Shown: in pieces, positions 44,298 through 55,910 of the stretch | Layout of the letters: each line of letters begins with the position of its first letter | How positions within the stretch are numbered: position 1 is the stretch's first letter | Origin: Chrysoporthe austroafricana | Lineage: Eukaryota > Ascomycota > Sordariomycetes > Diaporthales > Cryphonectriaceae | Length of the DNA: 64,000 bases | Direction of reading: 5' to 3' | Assembly: GCA_001051155.2 (NCBI GenBank) | Contig: JYIP02000006.1 | Location: forward strand, 2,666,001 to 2,730,000 | Notes under the pieces: model-generated | The model's database searches: none | What the model saw: the letters and a program-made list of their open reading frames with translations, nothing else | Told to the model about the DNA's origin: nothing | Translations under genes and position numbers: made by a program

Positions 44298-44855
44298 TTT
44301 GACGGATTATTCGGGTGAATTGGTGGGACAGGGTGGGTGTGCAATGGCTGGTGCTGTCGTCGTCCTCGAAATGGTTGATGCACGGCGAATTTTGGTGGAG
44401 GTTGAGATTTTTGTGGGAGTCGCTCTTGCCTGCCACCCTGCCATTCCCCGCAGGACTGAGGAGCAGGGATCTTGTCGGTACGTGGGTACAAGCTCCACCA
44501 TCTGCGTGGCTGATGCTGTAACGCTGTGGCTGTGTAATCTTGTCCAAGGTTCAAGCCGACCTCAGGAGACGTCACCCAGAAGTTGCAATCAGACATCTGC
44601 TGTTGCTCCTGAGTTTGTCCGTCTTATCTATTGGATCCCTGCGGAAGCAGTGAGAACAGCTGGCTATTTCACAGACCAATCTTCTCATATATTTAGGGTT
44701 CCTGTGGCTGACTTTCCTATGAAAACCCTCCTGCAACCCCTCAGTTCTCAGGTTCAACTATCGCAACTCACTCACGTTGCCACCGTCCCGGGCCTGACGC
44801 GTCTCGTTGTCTTCATACACCCAAGCCACGCGAGTAATTCACCAGACTTGCCAAA
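44298..44855. promoter_or_regulatory. Bidirectional promoter region, RPL38 / small membrane protein
   Basis: These 558 bp lie between divergent starts. Open frames in it (for example 44225-44596 on minus) overlap the RPL38 leader and have no family character. Confidence 0.4.
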
Positions 44856-45315
44856 ATGCCGACTCCTCTAGATAATGCAATGAAGTCAAAGGTCTGTTCA
44901 TCCTACCAAACACTGCTACTCAGACTTGAAACACTCTGGCTGACGCTTGTGATCCGTAGAATCTGTTCTTGGGTCCGTTTGTCCGCCCCCCTCCGGTCCA
45001 TAAATAGTACTCAACTCATATCAACTTCTAGCCTTTGGAGGTCTTGTCACAGCCGTTGGCGTCTGGTCCATCTGGGGCGGAGACCTGTTTCCCTCGCAGG
45101 GTGACCCAACGGGAGACCCGGAATCGTGGTCACGAGAGGATATGCGGAGATGGCTTGCCGCTGTATGTGCTTCCTTCGTGTCCTATGGAATCTCAGGCAA
45201 TATTCTAATGACCTCGGAACAGCGAGACCTGCATCCACAAGACAGCGATACAAGGGAGCAGCTCCTTGAGCGGGTTAAGGCCAACCTCCGCATCCCACGG
45301 AGGACCAGCCCGTAG
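44856..45315 (+). CDS. Small single-pass membrane protein (90 residues) with a 13-nt exon
   Basis: A gene too fragmented to appear as an open frame. Exons 44856..44891, 44960..44972, 45032..45162 and 45223..45315 total 273 nt. Exon 1 encodes MPTPLDNAMKSK. The 13-nt exon 2 adds NLFLG. Exon 3 gives the hydrophobic segment AFGGLVTAVGVWSIWGGDLFP, then GDPTGDPESWSREDMRRWLAA. Exon 4 gives RDLHPQDSDTREQLLERVKAN and ends RIPRRTSP. The WSREDMRRWLAARDLHP stretch resembles SAP/HeH-like helix-turn-helix repeats. The introns (68, 59 and 60 nt) have CTGAC, CTCAT-like and CTAAT branch regions. The donor after exon 2 is GTCCGT, the same variant used in the bL34m gene nearby. Dropping exon 2 breaks the frame. 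Function and membrane are unknown; mitochondrial or ER are both possible. Confidence 0.78.
44960..44972 (+). other. 13-nt micro-exon
   Basis: It is flanked by an intron ending GATCCGTAG and one starting GTCCGT. It carries four codons plus one base and is required to keep the frame between exons 1 and 3 of the small membrane protein. Confidence 0.72.
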
Positions 45316-45964
45316 AGTAGGGTGATTGAGCTGGGAAAGTTCTTGCGTACCTCCTTCTGATGAAAGAAGATCATCATTTTGCAGATTTTGATACCCTAGC
45401 ACGTGCCTAACAACCTGTCCTTCGTTTTCACATTGTTCGTTGGCTCGCGTCTGAGATCGTGCTTAGTCACTGCGCATGTTAGGTTTCTGACCTTTTCATC
45501 ATGGAGTCTGTGACGATGCGAAGAGCGAGGGTGACAGACAAATTGCCAACTTGAATTACGAGTGACAGCTTTTACAAATACAGATTGGAAACCAAAAAAG
45601 AGGAAAGGAAAAAAACAAGCCTGGGAGAAAGAAGCCATGAACAGATCCCGCCTAGCGAAGTGCAGGTGACAATACGTACTATGTGGCTAGAATGGACCCA
45701 CCCTGCACGGCCCGACCCAATCACCTACAGGCCAGTACCAACTCCGGAACGCAGGGTCCCTGCCAAGCCAGGCGAGCTGTGCCGTAAGTCAGCAGCGACA
45801 TAGCAGACACCTTGTCCTCCGTCCGCGCTTTCACGTCTGAGAGCACTTCTGACATCTCTCATCTTTCCACACGTGGCGTTCACCTACTGACATGTGGGCG
45901 TGAGTGTTGATCTACCTTTCCCTCCATTCCTTTGACGGCCGCGACACGTGCGCAGTGGCTCGCG
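45316..45964. other. Intergenic, STE24 promoter
   Basis: This is the 3' flank of the small membrane protein and upstream region of STE24. No coding feature is supported. A purine-rich A/G tract occurs at about 45592-45635. Confidence 0.4.
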
Positions 45965-47443
45965 ATGGATTTCCTACAGGTGAGCCTCTCCGGACCCAGC
46001 TCTCCACTCGTCGCAACCTGCTAATGCGACTGTTCTGTAGCGCCTTGCCGGTTTCCTCGACCGGCCCCTCTTCCCGTGGAAGAAGCTCATCATCGGTTTC
46101 TCGGTCGCCCAGTACCTGTTCGAAGGTTTCCTGTCTCTGCGTCAGTACCAGGTGTTGAAAAAGAACAAGCCGCCAAAGGTTTTGGAACAGCAAGTCTCCC
46201 AGGAAGTATACGACAAGAGCCAGGCGTACGGTCGCGCCAAGGCCAAATTCGAACTCGTCAGCGGTCTCTACAGTCAGATTCAGAACATTGCCTTCATCCA
46301 CTTTGACGTCCTCCCCAAGCTGTGGTCATGGAGTGGCGACCTGCTCCTCCGCTTTGCGCCCGCCCGCTTTACAGGTGAAATCTCGCACTCGATCTTGTTC
46401 GTCTTGGCCTTCACGTTCATCACGCAGATATTGTCGTTACCGGCCTCTATCTATCACACGTTCGTTCTCGAGGAGAAATTCGGCTTCAACAAGCAGACGC
46501 CCCAGCTCTTCATTTCGGATAAGATCAAGTCCCTGGGTTTGACTTCCGTCCTGGTGCCTCCGATCCTCGCCGCCTTCCTCGCGATTATCCAGAAGACTGG
46601 CAAGCAGTTCTTCTATTACCTCTGGATGTTCGGTGCTGGCCTTCAGGTCTTCATGATTACTATCTGGCCAATTGTGATCACGCCTCTGTTCAATAAGCTC
46701 ACGCCCCTGGAACCCGGCTCCCTGAAGGAAAACGTCGAGGCTCTCTCTGCAAAACTCAAATTTCCTCTTACTGAGCTGTATGTCATCGACGGCAGCAAGC
46801 GCAGCGCGCACAGCAACGCCTACTTCTTCGGCATGCCTTGGAAGAAACACATCGTCATCTACGACACCCTAATCGAGAAGAGCGACACTCAAGAGGTCAC
46901 TGCCGTCCTTGCCCACGAACTGGGCCACTGGAGCTTAGGTCACACTACGAGACTTTTTGGTATTTCTCAGGTATGGGTCTCACCCTCATCTCCGTAGTGT
47001 CGGTCAGCAGCTAACGATACCAGTTCCACTTCTTCTACATCTTCTCTTTGTTCTCCGTCTTCATCAACAACCAGTCTCTGTATGCGGACTTCGGCTTCAC
47101 GACCACACGGCCAATCATCATCGGCTTCATCTTGTTCTCTGATGTTCTGTCGCCCATGGACGTGTTCATCAAATTGGGCATGAACATCCTCAGCCGTCGC
47201 TACGAGTTCCAGGCCGATGCTTTCGCACGCAACCTGGGATACTCGGCGGACCTAGCCAAATCTCTCATCAAGCTTCAGGTGCAGAACCTCAGCACTATGG
47301 ATGCCGACTGGATGTTTGCCAGCTATCACTTTTCACACCCCATCCTGACGGAGAGACTCAAGGCACTTGACTGGCAGCCTACCGAGAAGGTGGCTGTGGA
47401 GAAGGATGGTGTCGCGAAGGCAACGGGGAGAGATGAGTTGTGA
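45965..47443 (+). CDS. STE24: CAAX prenyl protease 1 (Ste24 zinc metalloprotease)
   Basis: Membrane zinc protease of the ER and inner nuclear membrane that removes the -AAX tripeptide from farnesylated proteins and makes a second N-terminal cut in a-factor-type pheromone precursors. Exons 45965..45979, 46041..46970 and 47024..47443 total 1365 nt (454 residues; yeast 453). The first exon is only MDFLQ. Several membrane helices follow (LIIGFSVAQYLFEGFLSL, ILFVLAFTFITQIL, LVPPILAAFLAII, FGAGLQVFMITIWPIVI). The zinc site is HELGH near residues 297-301 within LAHELGHWSLGH; the third ligand Glu is in RRYEFQADAFA. FSHPILTERLKAL near the end is a family signature. It lies about 9 kb from RAM2, whose product it acts after. 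Confidence 0.96.
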
Positions 47444-47966
47444 GTCTCAAGTCTATATAACTACTCGTAAGCTATGGGGTCCTCCGGGATCAATCAATTG
47501 GGAAAATAGAATAAAAGGAATTGTTTCAATACCAATACGCATCCCCATGTGAAATTGTCCCGCCCCAGATTGCGGCTCCAGACCGACACATCATACAGAG
47601 CCTCGGCGCTTTTCCTTACATGCGATTTTTGACGACTTACACTATCCATGTATATTATCTAGCAGACATAGAAGATCTGCTTGCAATTCGGGCTAGCATT
47701 CATGGCTTCTTCCTCCATTCGAAGGGTTCCCAAAACCTCCCCGTCAGGATACTTCATTAAGGGTTAGGGTTTCGGTCTCGGAGAATTTCGCGGGCCATGG
47801 ACCGGAATCCAAGCTCCAACAATCAACCAACGAAACAGGCGACGCGATAAAACAGCTCGACCCCACGACGAGGAGACGCCCGACGAGCTCCCACGAACGC
47901 CAATCGAAGCCGGCCGGCGCCCCTCACCCAGCGCCTCCAGCAGAGCAAAATAGGCAGGCAGCGGCA
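47444..47966. other. Intergenic, STE24 3' flank and bL34m promoter
   Basis: No gene is supported. The last 100 bp before 47967 are CG-rich. A GGGTTAGGG-type hexamer occurs once at about 47761 and is not an array. Confidence 0.4.
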
Positions 47967-48467
47967 ATGTCGCGCCTCTTCCTTGCGCGGGCGCCCCTCC
48001 GGGCGGCCCTCCGCGACGTCGTCGCGACACAACCCACGGGCTTCACCAGGTCCGTGACGAGGCCGTAACCCCCGATATCCGAGTCCCCGTACGGGCCATG
48101 GCTAACCTCCCGGGGCCCCTATAGATCCTTCTCCTCCCTCCCGGCCCTGCGCCCGTCCACCTCACAGCCTGCCTCCGTCTTCAGTAGCAGGAGGCCGACG
48201 GCCCTCTCCCCGCTCCAGGCGGCACTCACACCGTCACAGACGACGGCGACCGCTGCAGACGTCGTGCCAGCCTCCGCGATCACGGCGCACCCCGCCCTGC
48301 TGCAGAGCCAGATCCGGTGCGGGCCCCGGCGGTACATGAATATGAACCGGCCGTCGCGGCTCATCAGGCAGCGGCGGCACGGGTTCCTGAGCCGGGTGCG
48401 GACGAAGAACGGGCGCAAGACGCTGCAGAGGCGGCTGAGCAAGGGACGCAAGATGCTGAGCGCCTAG
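47967..48467 (+). CDS. Mitochondrial large ribosomal subunit protein bL34m
   Basis: Component of the mitochondrial 54S/39S large subunit. Exons 47967..48049 and 48125..48467 (75-nt intron, GTCCGT donor) encode 141 residues. The N-terminal ~90 residues, starting MSRLFLARAPLRAALRDVV, are Arg/Ser/Ala-rich and serve as presequence and linker. The last 45 are a classic L34 domain: MNMNRPSRLIRQRRHGFLSRVRTKNGRKTLQRRLSKGRKMLSA, matching the bacterial protein's RxxHGFxxRMxTxxGRxVLxxRRxKGRxxLxA pattern. The ATG at 47967 is the one that makes a targeting sequence in frame. It is convergent with the beta-glucosidase gene. Confidence 0.9.
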
Positions 48468-49001
48468 GTGTCCTGGGTGGCGCGGGCGGCGCGGCGGGCT
48501 TCGTGCCGGATCGTGCTGGGGAACCGGGTGCCGAGGGAAGATTCTATGTGGGAGCCATATCGCGCGGACATATGAGCGTGTTCGCGCCTGCGAGGGAGGC
48601 ATCGGGCATAGACGGGTTGGCAGCGCGGGTTAGACCCGGAGAACCATAGCCGGCGGCAGCACGGCAGAATACCCTGCCCCATGTACAAAACTTACAACTA
48701 TGAGGCTCAATACGCTGCACTCCACTTCCTGCGTGTTTTGTGCTCTATCAGCGTCACGGACGTTAACTATGCGACACCGAGACACTCAAGGGTTGGCCGG
48801 AGTGAGCGGAGGATCGAGGCTTCGGACACAGCAGTGGTCATAGGTGGAAGGCATTTCCGCATGAGTGCTGACTAGTAAATCGAGGAGTAGGTATTTGAGT
48901 CACTATAATAGAACAAAATGGGGCAATGAGCCCTAGCCTATAAGATATGCTACATGAAGATGTAAAGGTGACTAGCAGGTACGCAATTCCCTCTGCCTGC
49001 T
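48468..49001. other. Intergenic between convergent bL34m and beta-glucosidase
   Basis: This is the 3' ends of two convergent genes. No coding feature is supported. Confidence 0.45.
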
Positions 49002-52000
49002 CTACACAGGCGGCGTCAATCCCTCCTCACAGGTAAGGGTATCCGCACCACACGCCAGGTAAAGCGCATCACTGGCCTCGCCGATCCAGAACTTGTAGGC
49101 GCCGTCGACGACAGGGACCACCCAGTTCTGCTCGACGACGTCCCACACGGAGACGTCCTTCCTGGTGAACGTCAGCTCCAGCGTCTGGCTCTCGCCCACG
49201 GCGAGCGTGCCCGTCTTCTCGAAGTCGCGGAGCTGGATGATCGGCGTGTCGTAGTCACTGTCGGGGTACTGCACGTACGCCTGCGCGACGGCCTTGCCGC
49301 TGTAGCCGGTCGTTGCGCGCTTGGTCGAGTTCGTCAGCGGCGACTCCGCCGTCGAGCCGGAGCCGACGTTGGTGACGACCACGCTGATGGTGTAGGCCGT
49401 CTCGAACAGCGCCGGGTTGCCGCCCTGGCCGCCTCCCGCAGGGGGTCCGGCGGTCTGCGTGGTGTTGTAGCCTTCCGGGTAGTCATACCCAGAAGCCGTG
49501 CCAGCGGCAACAGCTTCGCCGGTGGCCGCGGCGGCATCGGCGGCGTCATCGGTCAACCAAGGGTACAGGTACCGGTCGACGTAGATCTCGTCATAGTCCG
49601 CGGGCCGGTATGCCTCGGATGCGACGGGAATGGTGGTGTTGTAGGTGGGCAAGTCAGACTTGGCGGGACGAGCGGCCGGAAGGGTAGTGAGCTGGGTCAC
49701 CTTTGTGATTGTGGCGTTGGTGTAGGTGAAGTTGATGTAAGAGAGTCCGTGGCCAAAGGCGTACCGAGGCTTAGTACCGACCTTGTTGAGATAACGGTAG
49801 TCGATGTAGCTAATAAAACAGTCAGTACCTCGTGAAGTCTGCCAATTTCGTAGGAGAACTTACAGTCCTTCGGTGTACGAGTCCTGGATCTGTCCAAACT
49901 CAAACCCAGTCAAGCTGACGCTGGAAGGGTAGTCATCCTCCGCAACCGGAATGGTATATGGCAGATGGCCACTGGGAGACACAGCGCCGAACAGGACATC
50001 CGTCAATGCGTACCCAGCCTCCTGGCCGGGCAAGTGCGCAAAGAGGATCGCCTTGACGGAAGACAAATTGAACCACGGCTCTACGACGATGGGAGCGACA
50101 GTGTGGACCACAACGATAACGTTGCTGAACTTTGCCGCGGCATCCTCCACAAGCTCATCGCCATCATGCCACGCGACCAGCCCGGAACTGGACCGGTCAC
50201 CGTAATTGCCTTCCACCGTGTACGAGTTCTCACCGGAGTCAGATGTGATGAAGACAATGGCAACGTCGTCATCGCTGACTGTGCCGACGTCTGGGAAGGA
50301 ATCCGTGTAGTAGGCAGTGACATTGGTGGCATTAGCCTTGATCGCAGTGACCGGGTCGTTGAAGGACGCGTAGCGGGCAGTGCCGCTACCCCAGCCCATG
50401 CCGAGTGTTCCAGTGTTGCAGGATCGGTCGACGCAGGCGTTAGCACCGTCTGGGTTGACCTCTTGATCCGTACCGAAGAGGTATAGGGGAGTGTCCGTAG
50501 AGAGCGGAAGGAGGTTGTCGTCGTTCTTCAGCATGGTAATGCCGTCTCGGGCGACCTCTCGAGCGATGATGGCGTGGTCGGATCGTACATCGACGAACTG
50601 GTTGATAACCCCAGTAGGTCCACTCAGTGCGCCAGGGTGGAGAAGACCGACGGCATTCGTTGAATACGATGAGAAGTTTGGCTCGGGGTAATCATTGCTG
50701 TGACAGTGTTAGGACGAATCGATATATCACTGAGGAAGAAGAACTAACTCTTGTCCCATCTGGTACCAAGCGGCGACGACTCTGACAGCCGCATCGTCCA
50801 GCCGGTCGACCGGTGTGGAGCCGTTCAGGATGGCCGTTGACATCTCGTACATCCAGTACGAAAATCCGAGGAGAGGGATTATGGTATCACCAGGCATACC
50901 CATGTCGAGGCCAGCGAGGGCAGAGGCTACTCCGGACATCTGCGCCAGCCAGTCCGACATGATGAAGCCCTGGAAGCCAAGTTCGTCCTTGAAAAGACCG
51001 TTGATCAGGTAGCTGTTCTGGCTGCAAGCAGAGCCATTCACAGCGTTGTAGGCCGCCATAGCCGCGACGACGCCAGCACGGACTGCTTCCGCAAAGGGCC
51101 ACAGGTACAACTCATGCATCGTCCGATCGTCTGTCGCATCCTGCGTTAGATCTCGTGATACAAACAACTGCTACGGTGAACGCGGGCGTACCAATGTTGG
51201 CCGAGTAGGCCGGCTGGATGATGTTGTACTCCCGCCACATCTCCTGCTCATATCCAATCAGATGCTTGATTGTGGCCATCACGCCCTGCTCCTGAACACT
51301 ATGCGGTAATGAAGGTCAGTCTCGAACGGGTCGCCCGGCATCACGTGCTCAAGTCAAGGACAATGTTATGCCCTCGGCAGTACGCACCCTTGAATCGTGA
51401 GGGCCGCAGCCTTGCCGGACAGAACAGGGTCCGCCCCGAAGCCCTCCCAGCTACGACCGTCACGGGGCTTCCTGCCCAGGGGCGAGACAACGGGACCCAG
51501 GTACACATTGGCCCCCTTGCCCCGGAACTCCTTGCCAATTGCCACGGCGCGCTGGTAGATCAGGTCCTTGTCCCAGGTCGCGCCGGTCGTGATACCTGCC
51601 GGGAAGGCTGTAATGTTATCGGTATCGCGTACCCCGAGGGCCGAGTCCTGGAGGCAGAGCTGCGGGAAGCCGACTCGGGGTGCACTTCCGGACATGCCAA
51701 CGCAGACACTGGATGGTCAGTACTTCGGCGGTGTCTCAAGGTAGGGCCTGGGAGATGCTCACTCTGCAAGACGGTCAGCAGGCGATCTAGAAAGCACGGT
51801 GAGGAAGAGGCTTACCCATAAAGATACCGGTACCAGCTGTGATGTTTGCCTTCTCAGCCAAGGTCATGGTATCTACCAGCGCCTTGGCCTTGGCCACACT
51901 CTCGGTCCAGTTCGCGACCCATCCCGTGTAGGGGGCCGGGTAATAGGGGGCGGCAACGACGCCCGATGGTAGAGCATTACGAGGGCCAACACTGTCTGCC

Positions 52001-52068
52001 AGCGAGGCCGTAGCAAGCAGGCCCACAGCCAGAAGGCCGTATAGGCCAGTACTGGTGGTTGGCGCCAT
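49002..52068 (-). CDS. Secreted beta-glucosidase, GH3, with one-nucleotide exon
   Basis: Releases glucose from cellobiose or beta-glucans outside the cell. Exons 52068..51816, 51763 (one base), 51708..51388, 51298..51192, 51130..50749, 50697..49864 and 49809..49002 total 2706 nt (901 residues; family about 850-900). The signal peptide is [28 protein letters not shown]3 landmarks are GTGIFM-DVCVG across the tiny exon, [31 protein letters not shown], and the catalytic nucleophile Asp in [13 protein letters not shown]. The second alpha/beta domain includes [13 protein letters not shown], and [10 protein letters not shown] precedes a C-terminal fibronectin III-like domain (TVSVVV-type VTNVG, then [31 protein letters not shown]). 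Introns are 51-89 nt. Without the single base at 51763 the frame is lost. A TATA-like element is about 155 bp upstream. Confidence 0.95.
51709..51815 (-). other. Twin introns separated by a single-nucleotide exon (A at 51763)
   Basis: Intron A is 51815..51764 (52 nt: GTAAGC donor, CTGAC branch, TTGCAG acceptor). Intron B is 51762..51709 (54 nt: GTGAGC donor, CTGAC branch, CCAG acceptor). One base, A at 51763, lies between them. With it the codon G-A-T (Asp) forms and the downstream GTC TGC GTT GGC stays in frame. Confidence 0.8.
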
Positions 52069-52220
52069 AGTGACCGGCGAGGAAGGGAGGGGCTTTGTGA
52101 AGAGAGAGGATTACCTGCCCGGTCGCCTCGACTCAATCGCCACTTGACGGTCCTAGTGTCTGTCGACAGGACTTCAAGAGATGCGAGGCACGCGCGGCCC
52201 GGAGACTCGGCCGAATCATA

Positions 52221-52226
52221 CTTATA
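52221..52226 (-). promoter_or_regulatory. TATA-like element of the beta-glucosidase gene
   Basis: TATAAG reads on the minus strand about 155 bp before the start codon at 52068. It is seen in the sequence; its use is inferred. Confidence 0.4.
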
Positions 52227-54325
52227 AGACTTGCACATCAGGCACCGGGTCCCGAGGAGGGTTCGAGAGTGGCCCGCAGTAAGGCCTCTTGGCAAGTCTG
52301 TGTATCCTGAGATTGCCCGGCTCCATACTTCCGGCTCCATACGCCTGACCCCATGCCGGCGCCTCGTACCCGAACGCTCAGCTCCTGGCACATATAGACC
52401 GGAGACCTAATCGAGATGAACCTCTGGTTCACGACCGTGCGGACCAGCGTGCCAAACCCGGTAGCTCCCCACAAAGTCTTGACTGACACCGGCAGGTCAT
52501 CTGCGCTACCCGCTGGTAAGCTTGACCTGCTGGGGGGCGGCTCGGAACCAAAGAGTAAGGTGTGAACGCACATCCCACTCTCCCGCATCGCCAGTGGAGT
52601 CAGCAGCGGTGCTGCTGCTTCTCCACAACGTGAATAGGACCATAGCGCAGCGCAGAGGGCCCTGGCACGCAGGCGTGACGGTAAGGCATGCCGATAAGCA
52701 AGAGATACCGGCTTGGGCGTAGCGCATGCAACGCAATAGCTGAGAAGCGCTGACAATTGGATGCCTGGCGCGAAGAAGGTCCTCGTGAATACGAGCTGAA
52801 AGTGCTTCTGTCCTACCCAGAACTACTGGGCATCAGCGTGACGGTCCCTTGGGCGGCGTGCCGTGCAGCGTGCATGAGGAGCACGAGACCCGAGTCGGGA
52901 TGACCCTCTTTTCTCGGGAAGTTTCCCCCCTAGTCCTCAGGTCGTCCTCTCAGCGGCCGTGGCATCTGACAAGGGGTGCGGCCCTACCAGCGTGCCAGGA
53001 CAGTAAGATTTGACGAGTCGCACAGCTGGCCGAGATGGGATCTTGCTAGACCCTTTGCGGTCGTGACGGTTCACCGGGGTGCATAGTACGGGCGGTATCT
53101 CGCGCGGTGCCTAGGCAGGGCGACCTCAATGGTGTCTGTCCATGGTGCCGCACCGAGTAAGGGGCCCCACAGGCACACCGGAGATGATGATGGAGATCGG
53201 ACGGGCGTCCAGGAAGGAAGACCCAGCAGGCGCCGGTCAGGGTCAAATGAGGACCCAGAGAGATCACCAGAGAATCATGGGAGGACCGCCTCACCTTCTT
53301 CGTCCCTCCCACTCGCTCCCTCCCGGCGGTCATAAGTAGGCCCAGGCGCGGCACGGCTGGGTATGCGGCACCTGAATGGTACCCCATGCCCGTCTCCCGC
53401 ACCCGCTATCTCGGTCATTGGCACAATCTTGGGCGGATCTGCGAGATGCCGCGATATCCATCTGGGAGACAGGGTGCGTGAGGGAGCGAGGGAGCGGCGC
53501 CGAAATAAGTATTGGAAGAGGTCTGCCGAGAGGCGCTGCGGCCTTCCAGAAGCAGACGCGCCGCTCGGGAATCGCGTGTGGTCTCGGGCTTCCAACGGGC
53601 AGGTTGACGTTATCGTGCAGGGGCAGCACAGGCGAAGGCCGCCGAGATCTCTATCGAGTATTATCAGAGATCCTTCTCGGCTGAGGTCCGCATCGGTTGA
53701 CCGCGCAATCAGGCGTTTACCCAGTTAATTATGCGAGATTTGATGAGCGTTGATTGTTTGGGGGTGGGGGGGCGGAAAGTGAACGGCTACGTCCGTATTT
53801 AGCCAGTATTAGTCAGACGCAGCCCGGGGAAGGGCACGAGGGGAGGGGCGAGGGCCCCCAGAAATGTTGGGCTTGCCGGCTTCCGGCGGTTTACTCTACC
53901 GCACACAGTGCTGTACCGACTGAGTAGTAGGCAGGTTGACGGGTGCGAGATGGCGAGCTGCGGCGTGGTCTGTGGCCTGTGGCCTGTGGCTTGTGGCGCT
54001 TGCCAGGCCCTGTCAAGGTTTGCACGAGCCCTGTCAAGGTCCTGTCAGGTCCCGTGGCGCACGGCTCGTCACGGGTCGTAGTGTGTGTTCCTGGATCGAT
54101 TGAGCCAAAAGCTGAGGATCAGCTCGGGCCAGGGAGGGTGCTTCTGTGCTTCCACCCTTCCTGCAGGCTTCCCTGCCCTACCCTGCCCTGCGCTGATATG
54201 GGTTTGGGTTCTTACGACGGGCGTCGGCGGCCACCAACCTCGGCACTCACTCGCAGTGGCTAGCTCTCAATGGCGGCCTTTTCTCTTCCCGGGAGCGCAC
54301 AGCAGCCGCCGAGGGCAGCGAGGGC

Positions 54326-54370
54326 AGCCACACCACCACGACTACCATCACCACCATCATCACCACCACG
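54326..54370. repeat. CAC/CAT trinucleotide-rich run
   Basis: An imperfect run of CACCAC, CATCAC and CATCATCACCACCAC in otherwise non-coding DNA. Translated it would give a His/Thr-rich peptide, but no gene model supports it. Confidence 0.6.
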
Positions 54371-55903
54371 TGAGCCCCTAGTCCTGATCCATCTCTCCCT
54401 CCTGCCGAGTTCAGCCAGCTCCCCAGTGCTCCCCTCCCCAATCTGCACAGCAGCTCCGCCCCCCAGGCTGGGGTGCGACGCGGCCTCGATCCAGGTGGGC
54501 TGCGGACCATGGTTTGGTCCTCATGCAGCACCTGGGACCATTCGCTGACCGCCCGAGCTTGCGTCGATCCACGACTCGCCGCTGAAATCTTAGAAACTTG
54601 GTTCCAGCACCACGATGGCCACGGCCACGGCCACGAGGGCTACTTACTCAGTTCACTAGCGCCTCGCTGCGCTGGGCATGGTCTGGGGCGGTAACGCATA
54701 ACGAATGGGAGGTCACTTGTATCCTATCACGAGCCCATCGCGGCCGGGGCAGATGTCGGGGTCATCGTGCCCTCTCCTTGGCTTGTGTCCGGAGATTCAT
54801 TAATTGCCAGAGGACCCCTGGAAGAGGAAGACGGCCCGAGACTATGGATCTGGCATCCGCACAGCTCCCCCCCTCCAGGCCCTGGGGGCCACCACCACAA
54901 CAGCTTTCCCTGTCTGCCTGTGTGTGTGCGCGACAGAGAAGCCTGGTGGGGCTGCCCGCGGGTCCTGATCGCAGCCTGGACCCAGTCGGCACCCGCAGCC
55001 AGATCGCAATCTGCCTGGTCTTTTGGAATTTCCCCCCCTTCCCACCCTCCCATAGCGAACGTGGCCGCAGGGAGCCGCCGTTGCGGCCACGATCCGGATC
55101 CGAAGACAGCTGAGGCCCGCCAATGCCAGGCCTCCAGCGCCTCTGCTTGCCCTAGTGGTTGCTCCCCATCGCGCCCGTCGATCCTGCGCGTGGTCTCCGC
55201 CCGCACACATGACTGGCTGAGTAGGAGAGGTTGGTATTCCCAATCCAGGCTGCGCTTTGCCGCCTGCCATGAGGCTTGGAAGGAGAGCCCGGGGATGTGC
55301 CGCCGAATAGGATGCCACAACCGGGCATCAACCCCGGCTGCATGCCCCAGGGCTATAGCTCTTCCCGGCACGGAGACGTCACCAAGCATGATGCCCCTCC
55401 AGAAAAACCGCACTCAGCGATGTCCTGGCGCGGGACTTGTTCATCGTGTCCCAGGCCCGAGGCTGAAGGCGTGGACTTCGTGAGTCGTGGTCGCTCCTGG
55501 AGGCCTGAGACGGCATCGCCCGCAGATGCTGACCAGCCGTCTCATCAGCCGCATCCTGCCAGGCAGGGTGCTCCAGCTTGCCGCCTCACCTGGGGCGAGG
55601 CTGCTGCTACGCGCCACGGTAGTACTATGTAGGTACAGCAAATCCTGGGGAACTCGACCGGGGATCAACTTCGGGATGGAACCGCGTCACCTAATTCCCC
55701 CTGTCAAGACCTATCCTCCCTTGCCACGAGACATCCACCTCGGGCCAGTCTTCCTGCTTTCTGTTTGACCCCCGACGTAGCCCGTCCGTCTTCGAGCGAA
55801 GAACGGCTTTTGGTCGTGGGGGTGGGGGGTGCGGCCTACAAGTGTGGACCTTCACGAACAGATCCCCCTTCACGACGTCCCAACAACTTCTGTACCCACC
55901 CGG

Positions 55904-55910
55904 TATAAAA
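55904..55910 (+). promoter_or_regulatory. TATA box of the lipase gene
   Basis: TATAAAA sits 114 bp before the lipase ATG at 56024, followed by a pyrimidine-rich leader, the typical layout of a strongly expressed fungal secreted-enzyme gene. Confidence 0.6.

Noticed and set aside
47755..47770. GGGTTAGGG telomere-like motif
   Set aside because: It occurs once, not as an array, and lies between housekeeping genes.
54727..55483. Overlapping 228- and 238-codon open frames on both strands
   Set aside because: Both strands are open over the same DNA, which is a sign of GC bias. Neither shows a signal peptide, domain or splice pattern.
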